Shown here one piece after another: positions 1 through 9,875 of a DNA stretch of 64,000 nt. The notes beneath the pieces were generated by a model. It saw nothing but the letters and a program-made list of their open reading frames with translations. It was not told the DNA's origin and made no database searches. Position 1 is the first letter of the stretch. Each line of letters starts with the position of its first letter. Origin of the DNA: Herbidospora sakaeratensis (GTDB taxonomy: Bacteria; Actinomycetota; Actinomycetes; Streptosporangiales; Streptosporangiaceae); the NCBI RefSeq assembly GCF_001570525.1, contig NZ_BBXC01000008.1, positions 709,841 through 773,840 on the forward strand, in the 5' to 3' direction. The translations under genes and the position numbers were made by a program.

Positions 1-406
1 GCACGGTCAGCGTGCGGTCGCGCAGGCTGCGCGGTTTGGTCGCCGAGACCACTCCCCCGCCCACCCCCATGATCATCCACAACACGGCCGCGCCGAAGAC
101 CAGCCACAACGTGCCGGGAAGGCTCTGCAGGATCAGCGTGGAGACCGGCGTCTGGCTGATGAACGAGGTGCCGAGGTCACCGCGCAGCAGGTTGCCGAGG
201 AAGCCGAAGTACTGCTCGTAGAGCGGCCGGTCGAGCCCGAGGGTGTCCTTGATCTGCTCGACGACCTCGATGGGCGCGCGCGGCCCGGCCAGCCGCCGCG
301 CCACGTTGTCGGCCGGACCGGCGAAGAACAGCAGGAACACCGTGGTGGCCACCAGCCACAACACCACGATCCCGAAGACGATCCGCCGGATGAGAAAGCG
401 CCACAC
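1..406 (-). CDS. dppB: Dipeptide/oligopeptide ABC transporter permease, DppB-type (partial)
   Basis: Inner-membrane permease of a peptide/nickel-type ABC importer. Translation from GTG at 406 gives a typical DppB start: one membrane helix after WRFLIRRI, then a periplasmic stretch with GLDRPLYEQY and GDLGTS, which are hallmarks of the family, and a second helix. The AGGAGG ribosome site lies in the last codons of dppC, 8 nt before the GTG, so the two genes are translationally linked. Only the first 135 residues of about 310 are inside the window; the C-terminal part lies beyond the left edge. It is the last visible gene of the operon. The family assignment is firm; the substrate (di- or oligopeptide, or another small solute) is inferred from the family only. 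Confidence 0.9.
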   Translation of the reverse strand, partial: MWRFLIRRIVFGIVVLWLVATTVFLLFFAGPADNVARRLAGPRAPIEVVEQIKDTLGLDRPLYEQYFGFLGNLLRGDLGTSFISQTPVSTLILQSLPGTLWLVFGAAVLWMIMGVGGGVVSATKPRSLRDRTLTV

Positions 407-409
407 AGG

Positions 410-1330
410 TCACCTCCTGGGGTCGAGCGCGTCGCGGATGCCGTCTCCGAGGAGGTTGAACGCGAGCGTGGTGAGCAGCAGCAGCACGGCCGGGAAGATC
501 AGCAGCCCCGGGGCGACGCGGTAGAAGTCGGTCGAGTCGGCCAGGATGGCTCCCCAGCTCGGGGTGCGGGGGTCGACCCCGAGCCCCAGGAAGCTGAGCG
601 TGGCCTCGAACACGATCGAGGTCGGGATGAGCAACGAGGCGAGCACGGTGACCGGCGCGACCAGGTTCGGCAGCACGTCGATCACCATGATCCGCAACGG
701 CGACGCGCCGAGCGACCTGACGGCCTCGGTGAACTCCCGCTCGCGGAACCCGATCGTCTGCCCTCTGACCACCCGGGCCATGGCGGCGAACGAGAAGAAC
801 GCGATGACGAAGATCGTCAGCGGCACCGACGCCCCCACGGCCGCGACCAGCACGATCGCCACCAGCAGATACGGGAAACTCAGCACGACGTCGAGCACCC
901 GCGCGAGCACCCCGTCGACCCACCCGCCGTAGAACCCGGCGAGCAGCCCGACGACGACCCCGAACACCGTGGCGAGGATCGTGGCGCTCAGGCCCACGAG
1001 CAACGAGATCCGCGCCCCGTAGGCGAGCCGGACGAACAGATCCCGCCCGAGACTGTCGGCCCCGAGCCAGAAGTCGGCGCCCGGCCCGACGGGCAGTCCT
1101 TCGGGCGTCAACGCGGTCGAGGGATACTGCGTCAGCGGATCGTGCCCGGTGATCAGCGCGAACAGCGGCGCGAACAACGCCAGCAACGCGACCAGCACGA
1201 TCACGACCATCGACGCGACCGCGGCCTTGTCGCGCCGCAACCGCTCCCAGGCCAGCCGCCAGGGCCCCTTGCCGTGGACGACCTCGACCTGGACGGGCTC
1301 CGCCTCGAACGCGGCATCGGTGAGACTCAC
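410..1330 (-). CDS. dppC: Dipeptide/oligopeptide ABC transporter permease, DppC-type
   Basis: Second permease of the peptide importer, 306 residues. The N-terminus is cytoplasmic, followed by the usual first helix, a periplasmic segment with FWLGADSLGRDLFVRL (typical of DppC), and a BPD_transp_1 core with the ATPase-docking loop EAVRSLGASPLRI. I chose the GTG at 1330 because GGGGAGGG precedes it; a further in-frame start lies upstream at 1369 but has no ribosome site and adds a low-complexity tail. It ends TGA at 410, 3 nt before dppB. Its upstream neighbour dppF ends at 1727, so a gap of about 400 bp with repeats interrupts an otherwise tight operon. Confidence 0.9.
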   Translation of the reverse strand: MSLTDAAFEAEPVQVEVVHGKGPWRLAWERLRRDKAAVASMVVIVLVALLALFAPLFALITGHDPLTQYPSTALTPEGLPVGPGADFWLGADSLGRDLFVRLAYGARISLLVGLSATILATVFGVVVGLLAGFYGGWVDGVLARVLDVVLSFPYLLVAIVLVAAVGASVPLTIFVIAFFSFAAMARVVRGQTIGFREREFTEAVRSLGASPLRIMVIDVLPNLVAPVTVLASLLIPTSIVFEATLSFLGLGVDPRTPSWGAILADSTDFYRVAPGLLIFPAVLLLLTTLAFNLLGDGIRDALDPRR

Positions 1331-1410
1331 CCGGCCCTCCCCTCGAACCCCGGCCGAGCCACCGGCCACCCGACCTCAGCTGCCGAAATTCCGCGACCTG
1401 CGCCGCTGGT

Positions 1411-1504
1411 GCGACGGGAGACCCCCCACCCACCCGGGGCCGACCCAGCGTCGCCGACGTGGCCGACGGAATCGGTCCGGGCGACCGCCCGCTGTGGAAA
1501 ACCG
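1411..1504. repeat. Direct repeat copy A
   Basis: First copy of a roughly 94-bp direct repeat. Over the best 84 aligned bases (1421-1504 against 1642-1725) I count 71 identities and no gaps. Shared blocks include CCCACCCACCCGGGGC and CCGACGGAATCGG. It ends in TGTGGAAAA (1493-1501), the complement of TTTTCCACA, a DnaA-box-like nonamer. Confidence 0.8.
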
Positions 1505-1631
1505 CCTACGGACGCCCGCGACGGGCCGTCCGGGCGAGTCTCGCGTTGCCCGCACCGTGGACAGACGTGGTGCGCGTAAGGCGGACGACAGGTGCGGCTC
1601 ATCGACCCGCCCCTCGGTTCTGCAGACGTTC

Positions 1632-1725
1632 GCGACCGTGGACCGCCCACCCACCCGGGGCGGGCCCAGCGTCGCCTGCGCGACCGACGGAATCGGCCCA
1701 GGCGACCACGCGTTGTGGACAACCG
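1632..1725. repeat. Direct repeat copy B
   Basis: Second copy of the 94-bp repeat, offset by exactly 221 bp from the first. Near its end TGTGGACAA (1714-1722) is the exact complement of TTGTCCACA, the actinobacterial DnaA-box consensus. The copy abuts the stop codon of dppF at 1727. With only two to three such sites this is not an origin. Confidence 0.8.
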
Positions 1726-1726
1726 T

Positions 1727-2689
1727 TCACTGGCCCGGCTCCCGGCTCTGGAGGCGTTCGCCCGGTTCCAGTGGGAAGTGGCAGGCCCACTTGTGGCCGT
1801 CTCCCAGGAGGAGCGGCTCCTCGACCACGCAGCGTTCCTGCGCCTTCGGGCAGCGCGGGTGGAAGCGGCAGCCCGTCGGCGGTGAGATCGGTGACGGCAC
1901 GTCGCCGCGCAGCACCACCCGCTCCCGCTGCCTGTCCGGGTCGGCGACCGAGGCGGCCGACAACAACGCCGCGGTGTACGGGTGGCGGGGGCGTTCGTAG
2001 AGTTCCTCGCCCGGGGCGATCTCGACGATCTTGCCCAGGTACATGACGGCCACGCGGTCGCTCACGTAGCGGACGACCGAGAGGTCGTGGGCGATGAAGA
2101 CGTAGGTCAGGCCGAGTTCGGTCTGCAGGTCCTTGAGCAGGTTGACGACCTGGGCCTGGATGGAGACGTCCAGGGCCGAGACGGGCTCGTCGCAGACGAC
2201 CAGGCGGGGGTTGAGGGCCAGCGCCCGCGCGATGCCCACCCGTTGCCGCTGGCCGCCGGAGAACTCGGCGGGGAACCGGTTGTAGTGCTCGGGGTTGAGG
2301 CCCACGAGCGCCATCAGCTCACGCACGCGTTCGCGCCTGGACGCGGGAGTGCCCTCGCGGTGGATGACCAGCGGGTCGGCGATGATCGAACCGATGCGGC
2401 GGCGGGGGTTCAGCGACCCGTACGGGTCCTGGAAGACCATCTGCACGTCGCGCCGCATGTCGCCGTCGAAGGTGATGGTCCCGGAGGTCACGTCGTACAG
2501 GCCGGTCATGCAGCGGGCCAGGGTCGACTTGCCGCAGCCCGACTCCCCCACCACGCCGAGCGTCTCCCCCGCCTCGACCGACAGGCTCACGCCGTCGACG
2601 GCGTGCACGCGGCCGACCTCGCGCCGGAAGAAGATGCCCGACTTGATCGGGAAGTACTTGCGCACGTCGGAGACGTCGAGGAGGCTCAC
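1727..2689 (-). CDS. dppF: Peptide ABC transporter ATP-binding protein, DppF-type
   Basis: ATPase subunit of the peptide importer, 320 residues, cytoplasmic face of the membrane. Walker [10 protein letters not shown] is at residues 48-56, the Q-loop follows in [11 protein letters not shown], the signature FSGGQRQR is at 143-150 and Walker B LVVCDEP at 163-169. The C-terminal oligopeptide-HPY extension contains the family Cys pair in [12 protein letters not shown], which in relatives binds an iron-sulfur or metal centre. The GTG start at 2689 overlaps the dppD stop by 4 bp (GTGA) and has GGAGGAGGG upstream. [12 protein letters not shown] places it in the DppF rather than DppD branch. Confidence 0.93.
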   Translation of the reverse strand: MSLLDVSDVRKYFPIKSGIFFRREVGRVHAVDGVSLSVEAGETLGVVGESGCGKSTLARCMTGLYDVTSGTITFDGDMRRDVQMVFQDPYGSLNPRRRIGSIIADPLVIHREGTPASRRERVRELMALVGLNPEHYNRFPAEFSGGQRQRVGIARALALNPRLVVCDEPVSALDVSIQAQVVNLLKDLQTELGLTYVFIAHDLSVVRYVSDRVAVMYLGKIVEIAPGEELYERPRHPYTAALLSAASVADPDRQRERVVLRGDVPSPISPPTGCRFHPRCPKAQERCVVEEPLLLGDGHKWACHFPLEPGERLQSREPGQ

Positions 2690-3615
2690 CGGCCCTCCTC
2701 CAGCCAGCAGGCGTCGGGGTGGTCGTCGGGCCCCAGCATCGGCGGCTCCTCGATCGGGCAGCGCGGGATCCGCACGGGACAGCGGGGGTGGAAGGAGCAG
2801 CCCGTCGGCGGGCTGAGCAGGCTCGGGGGGCGGCCCTCGATGGGCTTCAGGCGCTCCTTGCCCTGCGGCAACGAGTTGAGCAGGCCCCTCGTGTACGGGT
2901 GGCGCGGGTCGTGGAACAGCGCGCGGCGGCCGGCCTTCTCCACCGGCTTGCCGGCGTACATGACCATCACCTCGTCGGCCATGTCGGCGATGACGCCCAG
3001 GTCGTGGGTGATGACGATCAGGGCGCAGCCGAGCCGTCCGAGGAGTTCGAGGATCTGGGCGCGGACGGTCGCGTCGAGGGCCGTGGTCGGCTCGTCGGCG
3101 ATGATCAGTTCGGGGTCGAGCGCCATCGCCATGGCGATCATCACCCGCTGGCGCATGCCGCCGGAGAACTGGTGCGGGTAGTCGCGGGCCCGCGCGCCGG
3201 GGATGCCGACCTGTTCGAGCCGCTCGCGGGCCACCGTCCACGCCTGGTCCTTGCTGACCCGGCGGTGGACGAGGACCGCCTCGGCGATCTGCCTGCCGAC
3301 CGAGTACATCGGGTGCAGGCTCGACAGCGGGTCCTGGAAGACCATGCCGATCCGGGCGCCCCTGATCCGGCGCAGCCGCTCGGCCGGCATGCCGATCAAC
3401 TGCTCGCCGTCGAACAGGGCCGAGCCCTCGACCCGCGCGCCGGGGATCAGGCCCAGCAGCGCCTGGACGCTGACGCTCTTGCCCGAGCCCGACTCGCCGA
3501 CGACACCGAGCGTCTGCCCGGCCTCGACCGCGAACGACACGCCGCGCACCGCCCGCAGGTCGCCGTCGGGCGTCGAGAACGTCACGCGCAGGTCCGCGAC
3601 CTCCAGGAGGCTCAT
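2686..3615 (-). CDS. dppD: Peptide ABC transporter ATP-binding protein, DppD-type
   Basis: Partner ATPase to DppF, 309 residues. Walker A GESGSGKS is at 40-47, the Q-loop region reads [11 protein letters not shown], the signature is FSGGMRQR, Walker B is LIIADEP, and the C-terminal HPY domain carries CSFHPRCP. The ATG at 3615 overlaps the stop codon of the binding-protein gene as ATGA, and its own stop overlaps the dppF start, so the three genes are tightly coupled. The DppD branch is indicated by the [10 protein letters not shown] and [11 protein letters not shown] segments. No unusual residues are seen. Confidence 0.93.
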   Translation of the reverse strand: MSLLEVADLRVTFSTPDGDLRAVRGVSFAVEAGQTLGVVGESGSGKSVSVQALLGLIPGARVEGSALFDGEQLIGMPAERLRRIRGARIGMVFQDPLSSLHPMYSVGRQIAEAVLVHRRVSKDQAWTVARERLEQVGIPGARARDYPHQFSGGMRQRVMIAMAMALDPELIIADEPTTALDATVRAQILELLGRLGCALIVITHDLGVIADMADEVMVMYAGKPVEKAGRRALFHDPRHPYTRGLLNSLPQGKERLKPIEGRPPSLLSPPTGCSFHPRCPVRIPRCPIEEPPMLGPDDHPDACWLEEGR

Positions 3616-5357
3616 GAGGCCAGCCAGAGCTGCGTGTAGTCGAACTGCTGGGTGAGCGGCGTGTAGAGGGCGTTGCGCACCCGGTCGGAGTGGAAGATCG
3701 GCACGTTCTGCGAGGTCAGCGGCACGATCGGCGCGTCGGCCATGATGCGGGCGTTGGTCTGCTTCCACAGTCCCTCGGCCTGGCGGGCGTCGGGGGCGGT
3801 CAGCGCCCGGGTGATGAGGTCGTTGACGGCCGGGTCGTTGTAGGCGCCGTAGTTCGTCGAGCCCTCGGTGTAGTTGCGGCCGTCGAACAGCGGCACCACG
3901 ATCGAGCGGGCGTTGTTGCCGTACCAGTCTGGGATCCAGCCGGGCGCGCCGATGTCCCACTTGCCCTCGCGGCTCTTCTGGACGCTGGACAGGTAGCGGC
4001 CGTAGAAGTCGTCGGGGGCGGTCGGGATGAGCTGCGTGGTGATGCCGCACTTGGTCAGGTCGCCGGCGATCGACTGGGCGACCTTCGGGTGGTTGCCGTT
4101 GGTGCGGTAGGGGAACTGCAGGTTCAGGTTGACGGCCCCGGCCTCGGCCAGCAGCGCCTTGCACCGGTTCACGTCGCCCCGGCCGCCCGGGGTGGCGTAG
4201 GGGCGGACCGTGCTGTCGTACCCGATGGAACCCGGCGGGATCGCCCCGTCGAGCACGGTGTTGATCTTCGAGCCGCCGTAGATCTGGGCGATGGCCGCCT
4301 TGTTGACGACGTAGTTGATCGCCTGCCGGACCTTCACGTTCGCCAGGGCGCGGTTGTTGTTGGGGCTCTGCATGTTGAAGGCCAGGAACGGGTTCAGCGT
4401 CGAGCCCTCGTAGACCTTGTAGGCCGGGTTGCCGGTCAGGCGCGGAATGGCCGAGGTGGGCACCGGCTGGTCCCACGACAGGTCGGCGACGCCCGCCTCC
4501 AGCTGCTGCTGGACGACGTCGGGGCTGTCCTGGCCCAGGGTGACCAGGATGCGGTCGACCCAGCGGTGGCGTACCGGATCACTCGACTGCTTCCACACCG
4601 GGTTGTGCTCCAGCATGATCTGCCGGCCCGCGAAATAGGTGGTGATCTGGTAGGGCCCGGCGGAAACGGTGTTCTGCCGGAAGTCCGGCCCGTCGGGCAC
4701 GTATTTCTCGTATTCGACCGGGGCCGCCGAGGCGAAACCGAGGGCCATGATGTTGAGGAAGTCGCTGGCGGGCGCGGTGAGCTGGATCTTCAGCGTGGTC
4801 GCGTCCACCGCCTGAACGCCGGAGATGCGCGTCGCGTTCATGAACTTCGCCATTCCGGCGGCCGTCTTCGGCTGTTTCTGGAACGCGGTGAAGAATTCCT
4901 GGAAACCCGCGATGGTCTGGGTGAAATAGGAGATGCCGCCCGACGGCTGCACCGGGTTGGCCAGCCGTTTCAGCCCCCGCTCGAAGTCGGCGGCCACGAC
5001 CGGGCGCGGCGGGCTGGTGTTCCACATGACGTCGGGCCGGAGCGTGAAGGTGTACGTCTTCCCGTCGTCGCTCACCTTCGGCAGCGCGGCGGCGACGTCG
5101 GGCACGACCTTCCCGGCGACCGAGATGTCGCTCCCGGCCGGATAGGTCACCAGCTGGCGGGTCCAGGTGCGGCCGAGGTTGTAGGCGACCACCGTGTAGG
5201 ACGACGAGGGGTCGAGGTGGTCGACGTCGCCGGAGCCGACGACCCGGAGCATGCCGCCCTTCTGCGGCCCGCTCCCCGTCGCGGTGGTCTGACCGCCCCC
5301 ACAGGCCGCGAGGACCATGGCGAGGGCCGGGACCAGCAGGCCGGCACGTTTCCTCAT
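3612..5357 (-). CDS. Peptide-type ABC transporter substrate-binding lipoprotein
   Basis: Extracellular receptor of the importer, 581 residues, SBP_bac_5 (DppA/OppA) family. A lipoprotein signal peptide ends in the lipobox LAAC at residues 16-19, followed by a Gly/Thr linker. Family motifs include [23 protein letters not shown] and a C-terminal [15 protein letters not shown] segment. It is the first gene of the operon; the ATG at 5357 has only a weak GATGGGG ribosome site. A GTGATCAC palindrome (5371-5378) lies in the 59-bp upstream gap. Having the receptor followed directly by D and F, then C and B, differs from the common A-B-C-D-F order. Confidence 0.9.
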   Translation of the reverse strand: MRKRAGLLVPALAMVLAACGGGQTTATGSGPQKGGMLRVVGSGDVDHLDPSSSYTVVAYNLGRTWTRQLVTYPAGSDISVAGKVVPDVAAALPKVSDDGKTYTFTLRPDVMWNTSPPRPVVAADFERGLKRLANPVQPSGGISYFTQTIAGFQEFFTAFQKQPKTAAGMAKFMNATRISGVQAVDATTLKIQLTAPASDFLNIMALGFASAAPVEYEKYVPDGPDFRQNTVSAGPYQITTYFAGRQIMLEHNPVWKQSSDPVRHRWVDRILVTLGQDSPDVVQQQLEAGVADLSWDQPVPTSAIPRLTGNPAYKVYEGSTLNPFLAFNMQSPNNNRALANVKVRQAINYVVNKAAIAQIYGGSKINTVLDGAIPPGSIGYDSTVRPYATPGGRGDVNRCKALLAEAGAVNLNLQFPYRTNGNHPKVAQSIAGDLTKCGITTQLIPTAPDDFYGRYLSSVQKSREGKWDIGAPGWIPDWYGNNARSIVVPLFDGRNYTEGSTNYGAYNDPAVNDLITRALTAPDARQAEGLWKQTNARIMADAPIVPLTSQNVPIFHSDRVRNALYTPLTQQFDYTQLWLAS

Positions 5358-5416
5358 GGGACCCCATCATGTGATCACGCCACCGATGGGGCCGCAAAAC
5401 CCGTGCCAGGTGTCGG

Positions 5417-7762
5417 TCAGGACAGCTCGTCGACCGCCGACCGCACGTCGTCGCCGGTGATGGTGGTCAGCTCGGCCGAGGTCGCGCTGCCCTGCGCGGC
5501 CAGCCGGACGTCGCGCCGCATGGCCGCCCGCTCGTAGAGGGACCGGGCGAACCGCCCGTTGCCCAGGCCGTCGATGAGGCGCTCCTGGCAGACGTAGCCG
5601 AACACGTCGTTGAGGTCGCGCGTGGCGGCGGCGTCGAACCGGTCGCCGGCGTCGGCGGCGGTCATCTCGGCGATCTCGGCGAGCTCCGCCGGCGAGTAGC
5701 TCGGGAACACGACCCGGCTGTTGAACCGGCTGCCCAGCCCGGGGTTGGTGTTCAGCAGGGCGTCCATCTCCCGCTCGTAGCCCGCCAGGATGATGACGAG
5801 CCGGTCGCGGTCGTCTTCGGCCCTCTTCAGAAGGGTCTGTACGGCTTCCGCCCCGAACGCGTCACCCCCCGAGTAGCCGGAGTTGACCAGCCCATACGCC
5901 TCGTCGATGAACAACACCCCGCCGAGGGCGCGGTCGACCAGCTCGTTGGTCTTGATCGCGGTCGCGCCCAGGTGTTGCCCCACCAGGTCGGGCCGCGACG
6001 CCTCGACCACGTCGGGCCGGGCCAGCAGCCCGAGCGCGGAGAAGATGCGCCCGATGATGCGCGCCACGCTGGTCTTGCCGGTGCCGGGCGGCCCGACGAA
6101 CACGAAGTGGCGGGTCTGCGACTGGACCGGGAGCCCCTGCTCCTCGCGCATGCGGGCCACCCGCAGCTGCGCGGTGATCGCCCTGACCTGCCGTTTCACC
6201 GGTTCGAGCCCGGCCATGCGGTCGAGGTCGGCCAGCGCGTCTTCGAGGGTCGGGGTCGCCTGGTAGCCGCGGAACCGGGCGGTGATCTCGCCGAACGCCT
6301 TGGAGACGTCGGAGGCCGTCGTCGTCACCAGGTCTTCGCCCCGGGGCGCTCCCCCGACGCTGATCACCCGCACGTCGCGGGCCTGCGCGGCGGCCTCGAC
6401 GACGCTGCGCGCGAACCGGGCGTTGCCCAGTTCGTCGACCAGGCCGCGCCGGTGGACGTCGTCGAACAGGCCCAGCAGCACCGGCCGCGCGGCCGGGTCG
6501 AGGCGGTCGCCGCGCTTGACCTGGAGCGCCTCGGTGATCTCGAGCAGCTCGGAGGGCTGGTAGCTGGGGAACCTGACGCGGGTGGAGAACCGGCTCGACA
6601 GGCCCGGGTTGGAGGCCAGGAAGGCGTTCGTCTCCTTCTCGTATCCGGCCAGGATGATGATGAGCCGCTCGCGGTCGTCTTCGGCCCGCTTCAGCAGCGT
6701 CTGCACGGCCTCGTGGCCGAACCGGTCGGTCTGCCCGTCGCCGGAGTTGATGAGCGCGTAGGCCTCGTCGATGAACAGCACCCCGCCGAGGGCGCGGTCG
6801 ATGAGCTCGTTGGTCTTGATGGCGGTCGCGCCGAGGAACTCGCCGACCAGGTCGGCCCGCTGCGCCTCGACGACGTAGGGGGTCTCGAGCAGGCCGAAGG
6901 CGTAGAAGATCGAGGCCAGGCTGCGGGCGACGCTGGTCTTGCCGGTGCCGGGCGGGCCGACGAAGACGAAGTGGCGCATCGGCGCGTCGGAGGTGAGCCC
7001 GGCCTCGCGGCGCAGCCGGGCCGCCTCGATGGAGGCCGCTATCGAGCGCACCTGCTCCTTGACGGGTTCGAGGCCGATCATGCCTTCGAGCTGCGCGAGG
7101 GCCTGCTCGACCGTGATCTGCGGCGGGCGGCTCTGGTGGTCGGCGTGGGCATAAGGGTGGGGCGGAGCCCCGGCGCGGACCCGCTGCTGGGCGGGCACCT
7201 CGGGCGGCGCCTGGCGGGCCTTGGCCTGACGGGCCAGCACGAACCGCCAGACGAGCACGACGGAGGCGGCGCCGTAGGCGCCGTAGAGCGCGGCCGGGTC
7301 GCTGACCAGGCGCAGCAGCATGCCGGCGACCGCCGCGGCGGTCAGCGCCAGCGCGGTGGTCAGCCACGGGGGCACCCAGCGGATGAGATGGGCGATGGCC
7401 GCCACGATGAAGCCCAGCAGCCACATCGGAATGAGCAGGAGGGTTCCCACGGCCTGGCTGTTGGCCATCTGAAGCGTGAACGTCGAGACCGGCGTCCACA
7501 CCGCGACCACGATCATCGTCGCCGCTGCTCTGGGGAAATGCAGGGCCAGCACCGTGAACGCCAGGATCGTCAACGTGGCGAAAAAGGTATAGAGCATATC
7601 CCAGCCGAGTCCGGCGGCCAGTGCCACCGAAGCGACCAGTAACACGATGAAAACGGCTCTTCGGGCGACCGGAGGAAGAGCGAAATAGCGCTGTCGCGCC
7701 TGCTCGAAAGCGTTTCTCGCAGCCACTCGCCCCGTGGGGCGGGCTCGGCCGTCCTCCCGCAT
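5417..7762 (-). CDS. Membrane-anchored double AAA ATPase, CbxX/EccA-like
   Basis: A 781-residue protein with about five hydrophobic segments at residues 35-175, then two complete AAA modules of the CbxX/CfqX (CbbX, EccA) type. Walker A GPPGTGKT occurs at 269-276 and about 557-564; Walker B VLFIDEAY follows in both, as does a conserved LLKRAEDDR...IILAGYE block with a sensor and an NPGLxSRF arginine-finger motif. The two halves are highly similar, a tandem duplication within one gene. Relatives remodel Rubisco or serve type VII secretion, but no such genes are nearby, so the client is unknown. ATG at 7762 follows GGAGGCAGG. It lies 56 bp downstream of the TPR membrane gene, likely the same transcript. 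Confidence 0.88.
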   Translation of the reverse strand: MREDGRARPTGRVAARNAFEQARQRYFALPPVARRAVFIVLLVASVALAAGLGWDMLYTFFATLTILAFTVLALHFPRAAATMIVVAVWTPVSTFTLQMANSQAVGTLLLIPMWLLGFIVAAIAHLIRWVPPWLTTALALTAAAVAGMLLRLVSDPAALYGAYGAASVVLVWRFVLARQAKARQAPPEVPAQQRVRAGAPPHPYAHADHQSRPPQITVEQALAQLEGMIGLEPVKEQVRSIAASIEAARLRREAGLTSDAPMRHFVFVGPPGTGKTSVARSLASIFYAFGLLETPYVVEAQRADLVGEFLGATAIKTNELIDRALGGVLFIDEAYALINSGDGQTDRFGHEAVQTLLKRAEDDRERLIIILAGYEKETNAFLASNPGLSSRFSTRVRFPSYQPSELLEITEALQVKRGDRLDPAARPVLLGLFDDVHRRGLVDELGNARFARSVVEAAAQARDVRVISVGGAPRGEDLVTTTASDVSKAFGEITARFRGYQATPTLEDALADLDRMAGLEPVKRQVRAITAQLRVARMREEQGLPVQSQTRHFVFVGPPGTGKTSVARIIGRIFSALGLLARPDVVEASRPDLVGQHLGATAIKTNELVDRALGGVLFIDEAYGLVNSGYSGGDAFGAEAVQTLLKRAEDDRDRLVIILAGYEREMDALLNTNPGLGSRFNSRVVFPSYSPAELAEIAEMTAADAGDRFDAAATRDLNDVFGYVCQERLIDGLGNGRFARSLYERAAMRRDVRLAAQGSATSAELTTITGDDVRSAVDELS

Positions 7763-7818
7763 CCTGCCTCCCCGGTCCGCCCCCGGTTATACCGCACGGG
7801 AAAGACGAATGGGTGGAC

Positions 7819-9860
7819 CTAGCGCGTGCGAGCCTGGTGGCGGCCGGGATATTCCCGGACCAGAACCTCACGCGGGGTGATCCGCAGAACGTCGTTGTCG
7901 GCGATGGCCACGCCGCGCACCTCGGCCCAGAACCGGGGGTCGCCGACGAAGACCGCCACCCGGGGATCGCGCTCGACCGCCTCCCACGCGTCGTCTCCGG
8001 CGATGACCCGCATCTCCCCCGACGGGCTGACCGACGTGACCGCGCTGACCGCGACCGAACGCGGCCCGCCCGGCCCGGCATAGGAGAGCACCACGCTCCG
8101 GGAGAAGGTGGCGGCGTGGCGCACCTCGTCGGTGAGGCCCGAGGAGGGCCCGAGGTCGGCGGGCGGGTGGTCGCGCGGCACGAGCGAGGCCCGGGTCGGC
8201 CCCGGCGCGCCCCGCCACCAGGCCGACGCCCCCCTGACGAGGAACGCGAGAGCCACCCCGCCGAGCGCCCCCCACCCCCGACCCGCCGCACCGACTCGGG
8301 CGCGCCCCCGCCGGCCACCCCGAGCACGGCCGCCCCGAGCGAAGCCAGCACGGCGACCCCGAGCAACACCAGCGCGACGACCAGCCAGCGATCCCCCCGC
8401 AACACCCGCACGGCCCCCGCCCTCCGCAGGGCCACCACGAGCCAGACCGCCAAGCCCGCCAGCACCGGCACCGCGACGACACCGACCACCGCCACCACGG
8501 AAGAGACGACCGGCGCGGCGAACACCCCCGACACCGACAACACAGCCGGTGCGGCCAGCGCAACCGACAGCGCCAGCTCAGTCGGTGCGGCGACCGCACC
8601 GGATATGGCGGGGGCGGCGAGTATGCCGGGTTCCTCGAAAGGCGCCATCGCGGTGAGGGATGGCCAGGGGAGGGCGGCGGCAAGGGTGATCCACCAGGCG
8701 CGGCCGACGATCAGCCAGAGGGTCACGTCGGCGTCGCGGCGGGCGATCGGGTCGCCGGGGACCTTCGCGAACTGGGTCAGGGCTTTCAGCGGGTGGCCGC
8801 GCCAGGTTTCGACCAGGAGTCGCAGGATCAGCAGGGCGGGGGCGTTGAACAACACGAAGCCGAGCGCGCCGGCCCACTCTCCCCCGGCCACCGGGGCGAG
8901 GAAGGAGCCGGTCAGGGTGATCTCCAGGGCGGGCATCCCGGCCACGCCGATCACGTAGGCGGCCACCGTCATCACCGCGACGGTCACCGAGACACTCAGC
9001 CACAGGTCGCGCCCGAGCATGGCCGGGACCAACGGCCACACCGCGACCTTGGCGGCCTGCCGCCAGGTGATCACCGGGACCGCCGCGAGGACGGCCCATC
9101 CGGCGATTCTGGCCTCCTGGTGGAGGTCGAAGCCGAGCCCGGCGACGGAGACCGCCGTCAGGGCGATGGCCAGGAGCAGCCGGATCCGGCGCGACCAGGT
9201 CTCCAGGGCGCGGCGGGCGCGGCCGGTGTCGCGGGGGTCGGCGTCCCAGGCGGGATCGTGGTGGTCGCGGTGCCGGTCCCAGCGCAGGAGGGTGAGGCCC
9301 AGGTTGACGCGGGCCCCCGGCTGGCCGGGGTCGCGGCGCAGCGCCGCGCGGTAGTTCGCGGCGGCGGTGTCGTGGTCGCCCCTGATCAGGGCGAGGTCGC
9401 CGGACAGGGCGTGGGGGCCGGGCTCGTCGGGGGCGTAGCGGACGGCGCGGCGGGCCTCCTCCCGGGCGTCGTTCCAGCCGGACGGGAGCCGCCGCAGCGC
9501 CCCGGCCAGCCGGAGTCGCGCGGCCCAGGAGCCCGGCGCGAGCCGGACGGCCTCCTGGGCCGACGCGACCGCCTCGGAGTCGCGGCCGAGACGTTCCAGA
9601 GCGAGGCTCGCCAGGCGATGCCCCCACTCGCCGTGCGGATCACGATCCACCGCCTGACGAGCGGCCTCCAGCGCCTCTTCGGGCCGGTCGCGGCGTAATC
9701 GTGCCGCCGCGACCCCACACCAGGCCCGTGGATCGGCGCGGTCGCTCGGGGGCGGCACCTCGGACGCGGGTTCCCGCCGGGCACGGGAAGGGTGATCCTC
9801 GGCATCGCTCCCCACCCCCGAATGATCTGGTGCCGGGCGGGGCGTGGCTAGGGCCCGCAA
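7819..9860 (-). pseudogene. TPR-containing membrane protein, frame interrupted once
   Basis: The N-terminal part (9860 down to about 8290) has about four tetratricopeptide-like repeats at residues 45-215, such as PEEALEAARQAVDRDP and DHDTAAANYRAALRRDPGQPGARVNLG, then several membrane helices. The C-terminal part (about 8270 to 7819) continues in another frame with a helix at GALGGVALAFLVRGASAWW and a soluble tail. The first frame has no stop for a further 2 kb through the AAA gene, so a 1-base loss near the G-rich run at 8266-8285 (minus frame) is the best reading. It may be a sequencing error, a real inactivation or programmed shifting. The start is uncertain: TTG 9860 has AGAGG 4 nt upstream. 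Confidence 0.7.
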
Positions 9861-9875
9861 TACACCTCTATCTCT

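Larger units (their letters stand above)
1331..1726. other. Gap inside the dpp operon, no convincing gene
   Basis: These 396 bases separate dppF from dppC. Open frames exist on both strands but they are Arg/Gly/Pro-rich, lack ribosome sites and look like GC-rich shadow frames. The stretch is built mainly from two copies of a 94-bp imperfect direct repeat (1411-1504 and 1632-1725) with a weaker partial copy around 1519-1567. Short sequences resembling DnaA boxes lie in the repeats. I see no clear promoter for dppC here, so whether dppCB are read through from dppADF is open. Confidence 0.6.

Noticed and set aside
1411-1725. Chromosomal origin because of DnaA-box-like sequences
   Set aside because: Only two or three boxes, no dnaA/dnaN genes and no AT-rich unwinding region; it sits inside a transporter operon.
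5862-8255. Continuation of the TPR frame through the AAA gene
   Set aside because: The AAA gene on the same strand in another frame has clear Walker motifs. The long open frame is a by-product of GC bias and the frame break near 8270.
7819-8256. Separate gene starting at GTG 8256
   Set aside because: It begins inside a membrane helix and has no ribosome site, and the upstream frame would then have no sensible stop. A frame break in one gene explains both.
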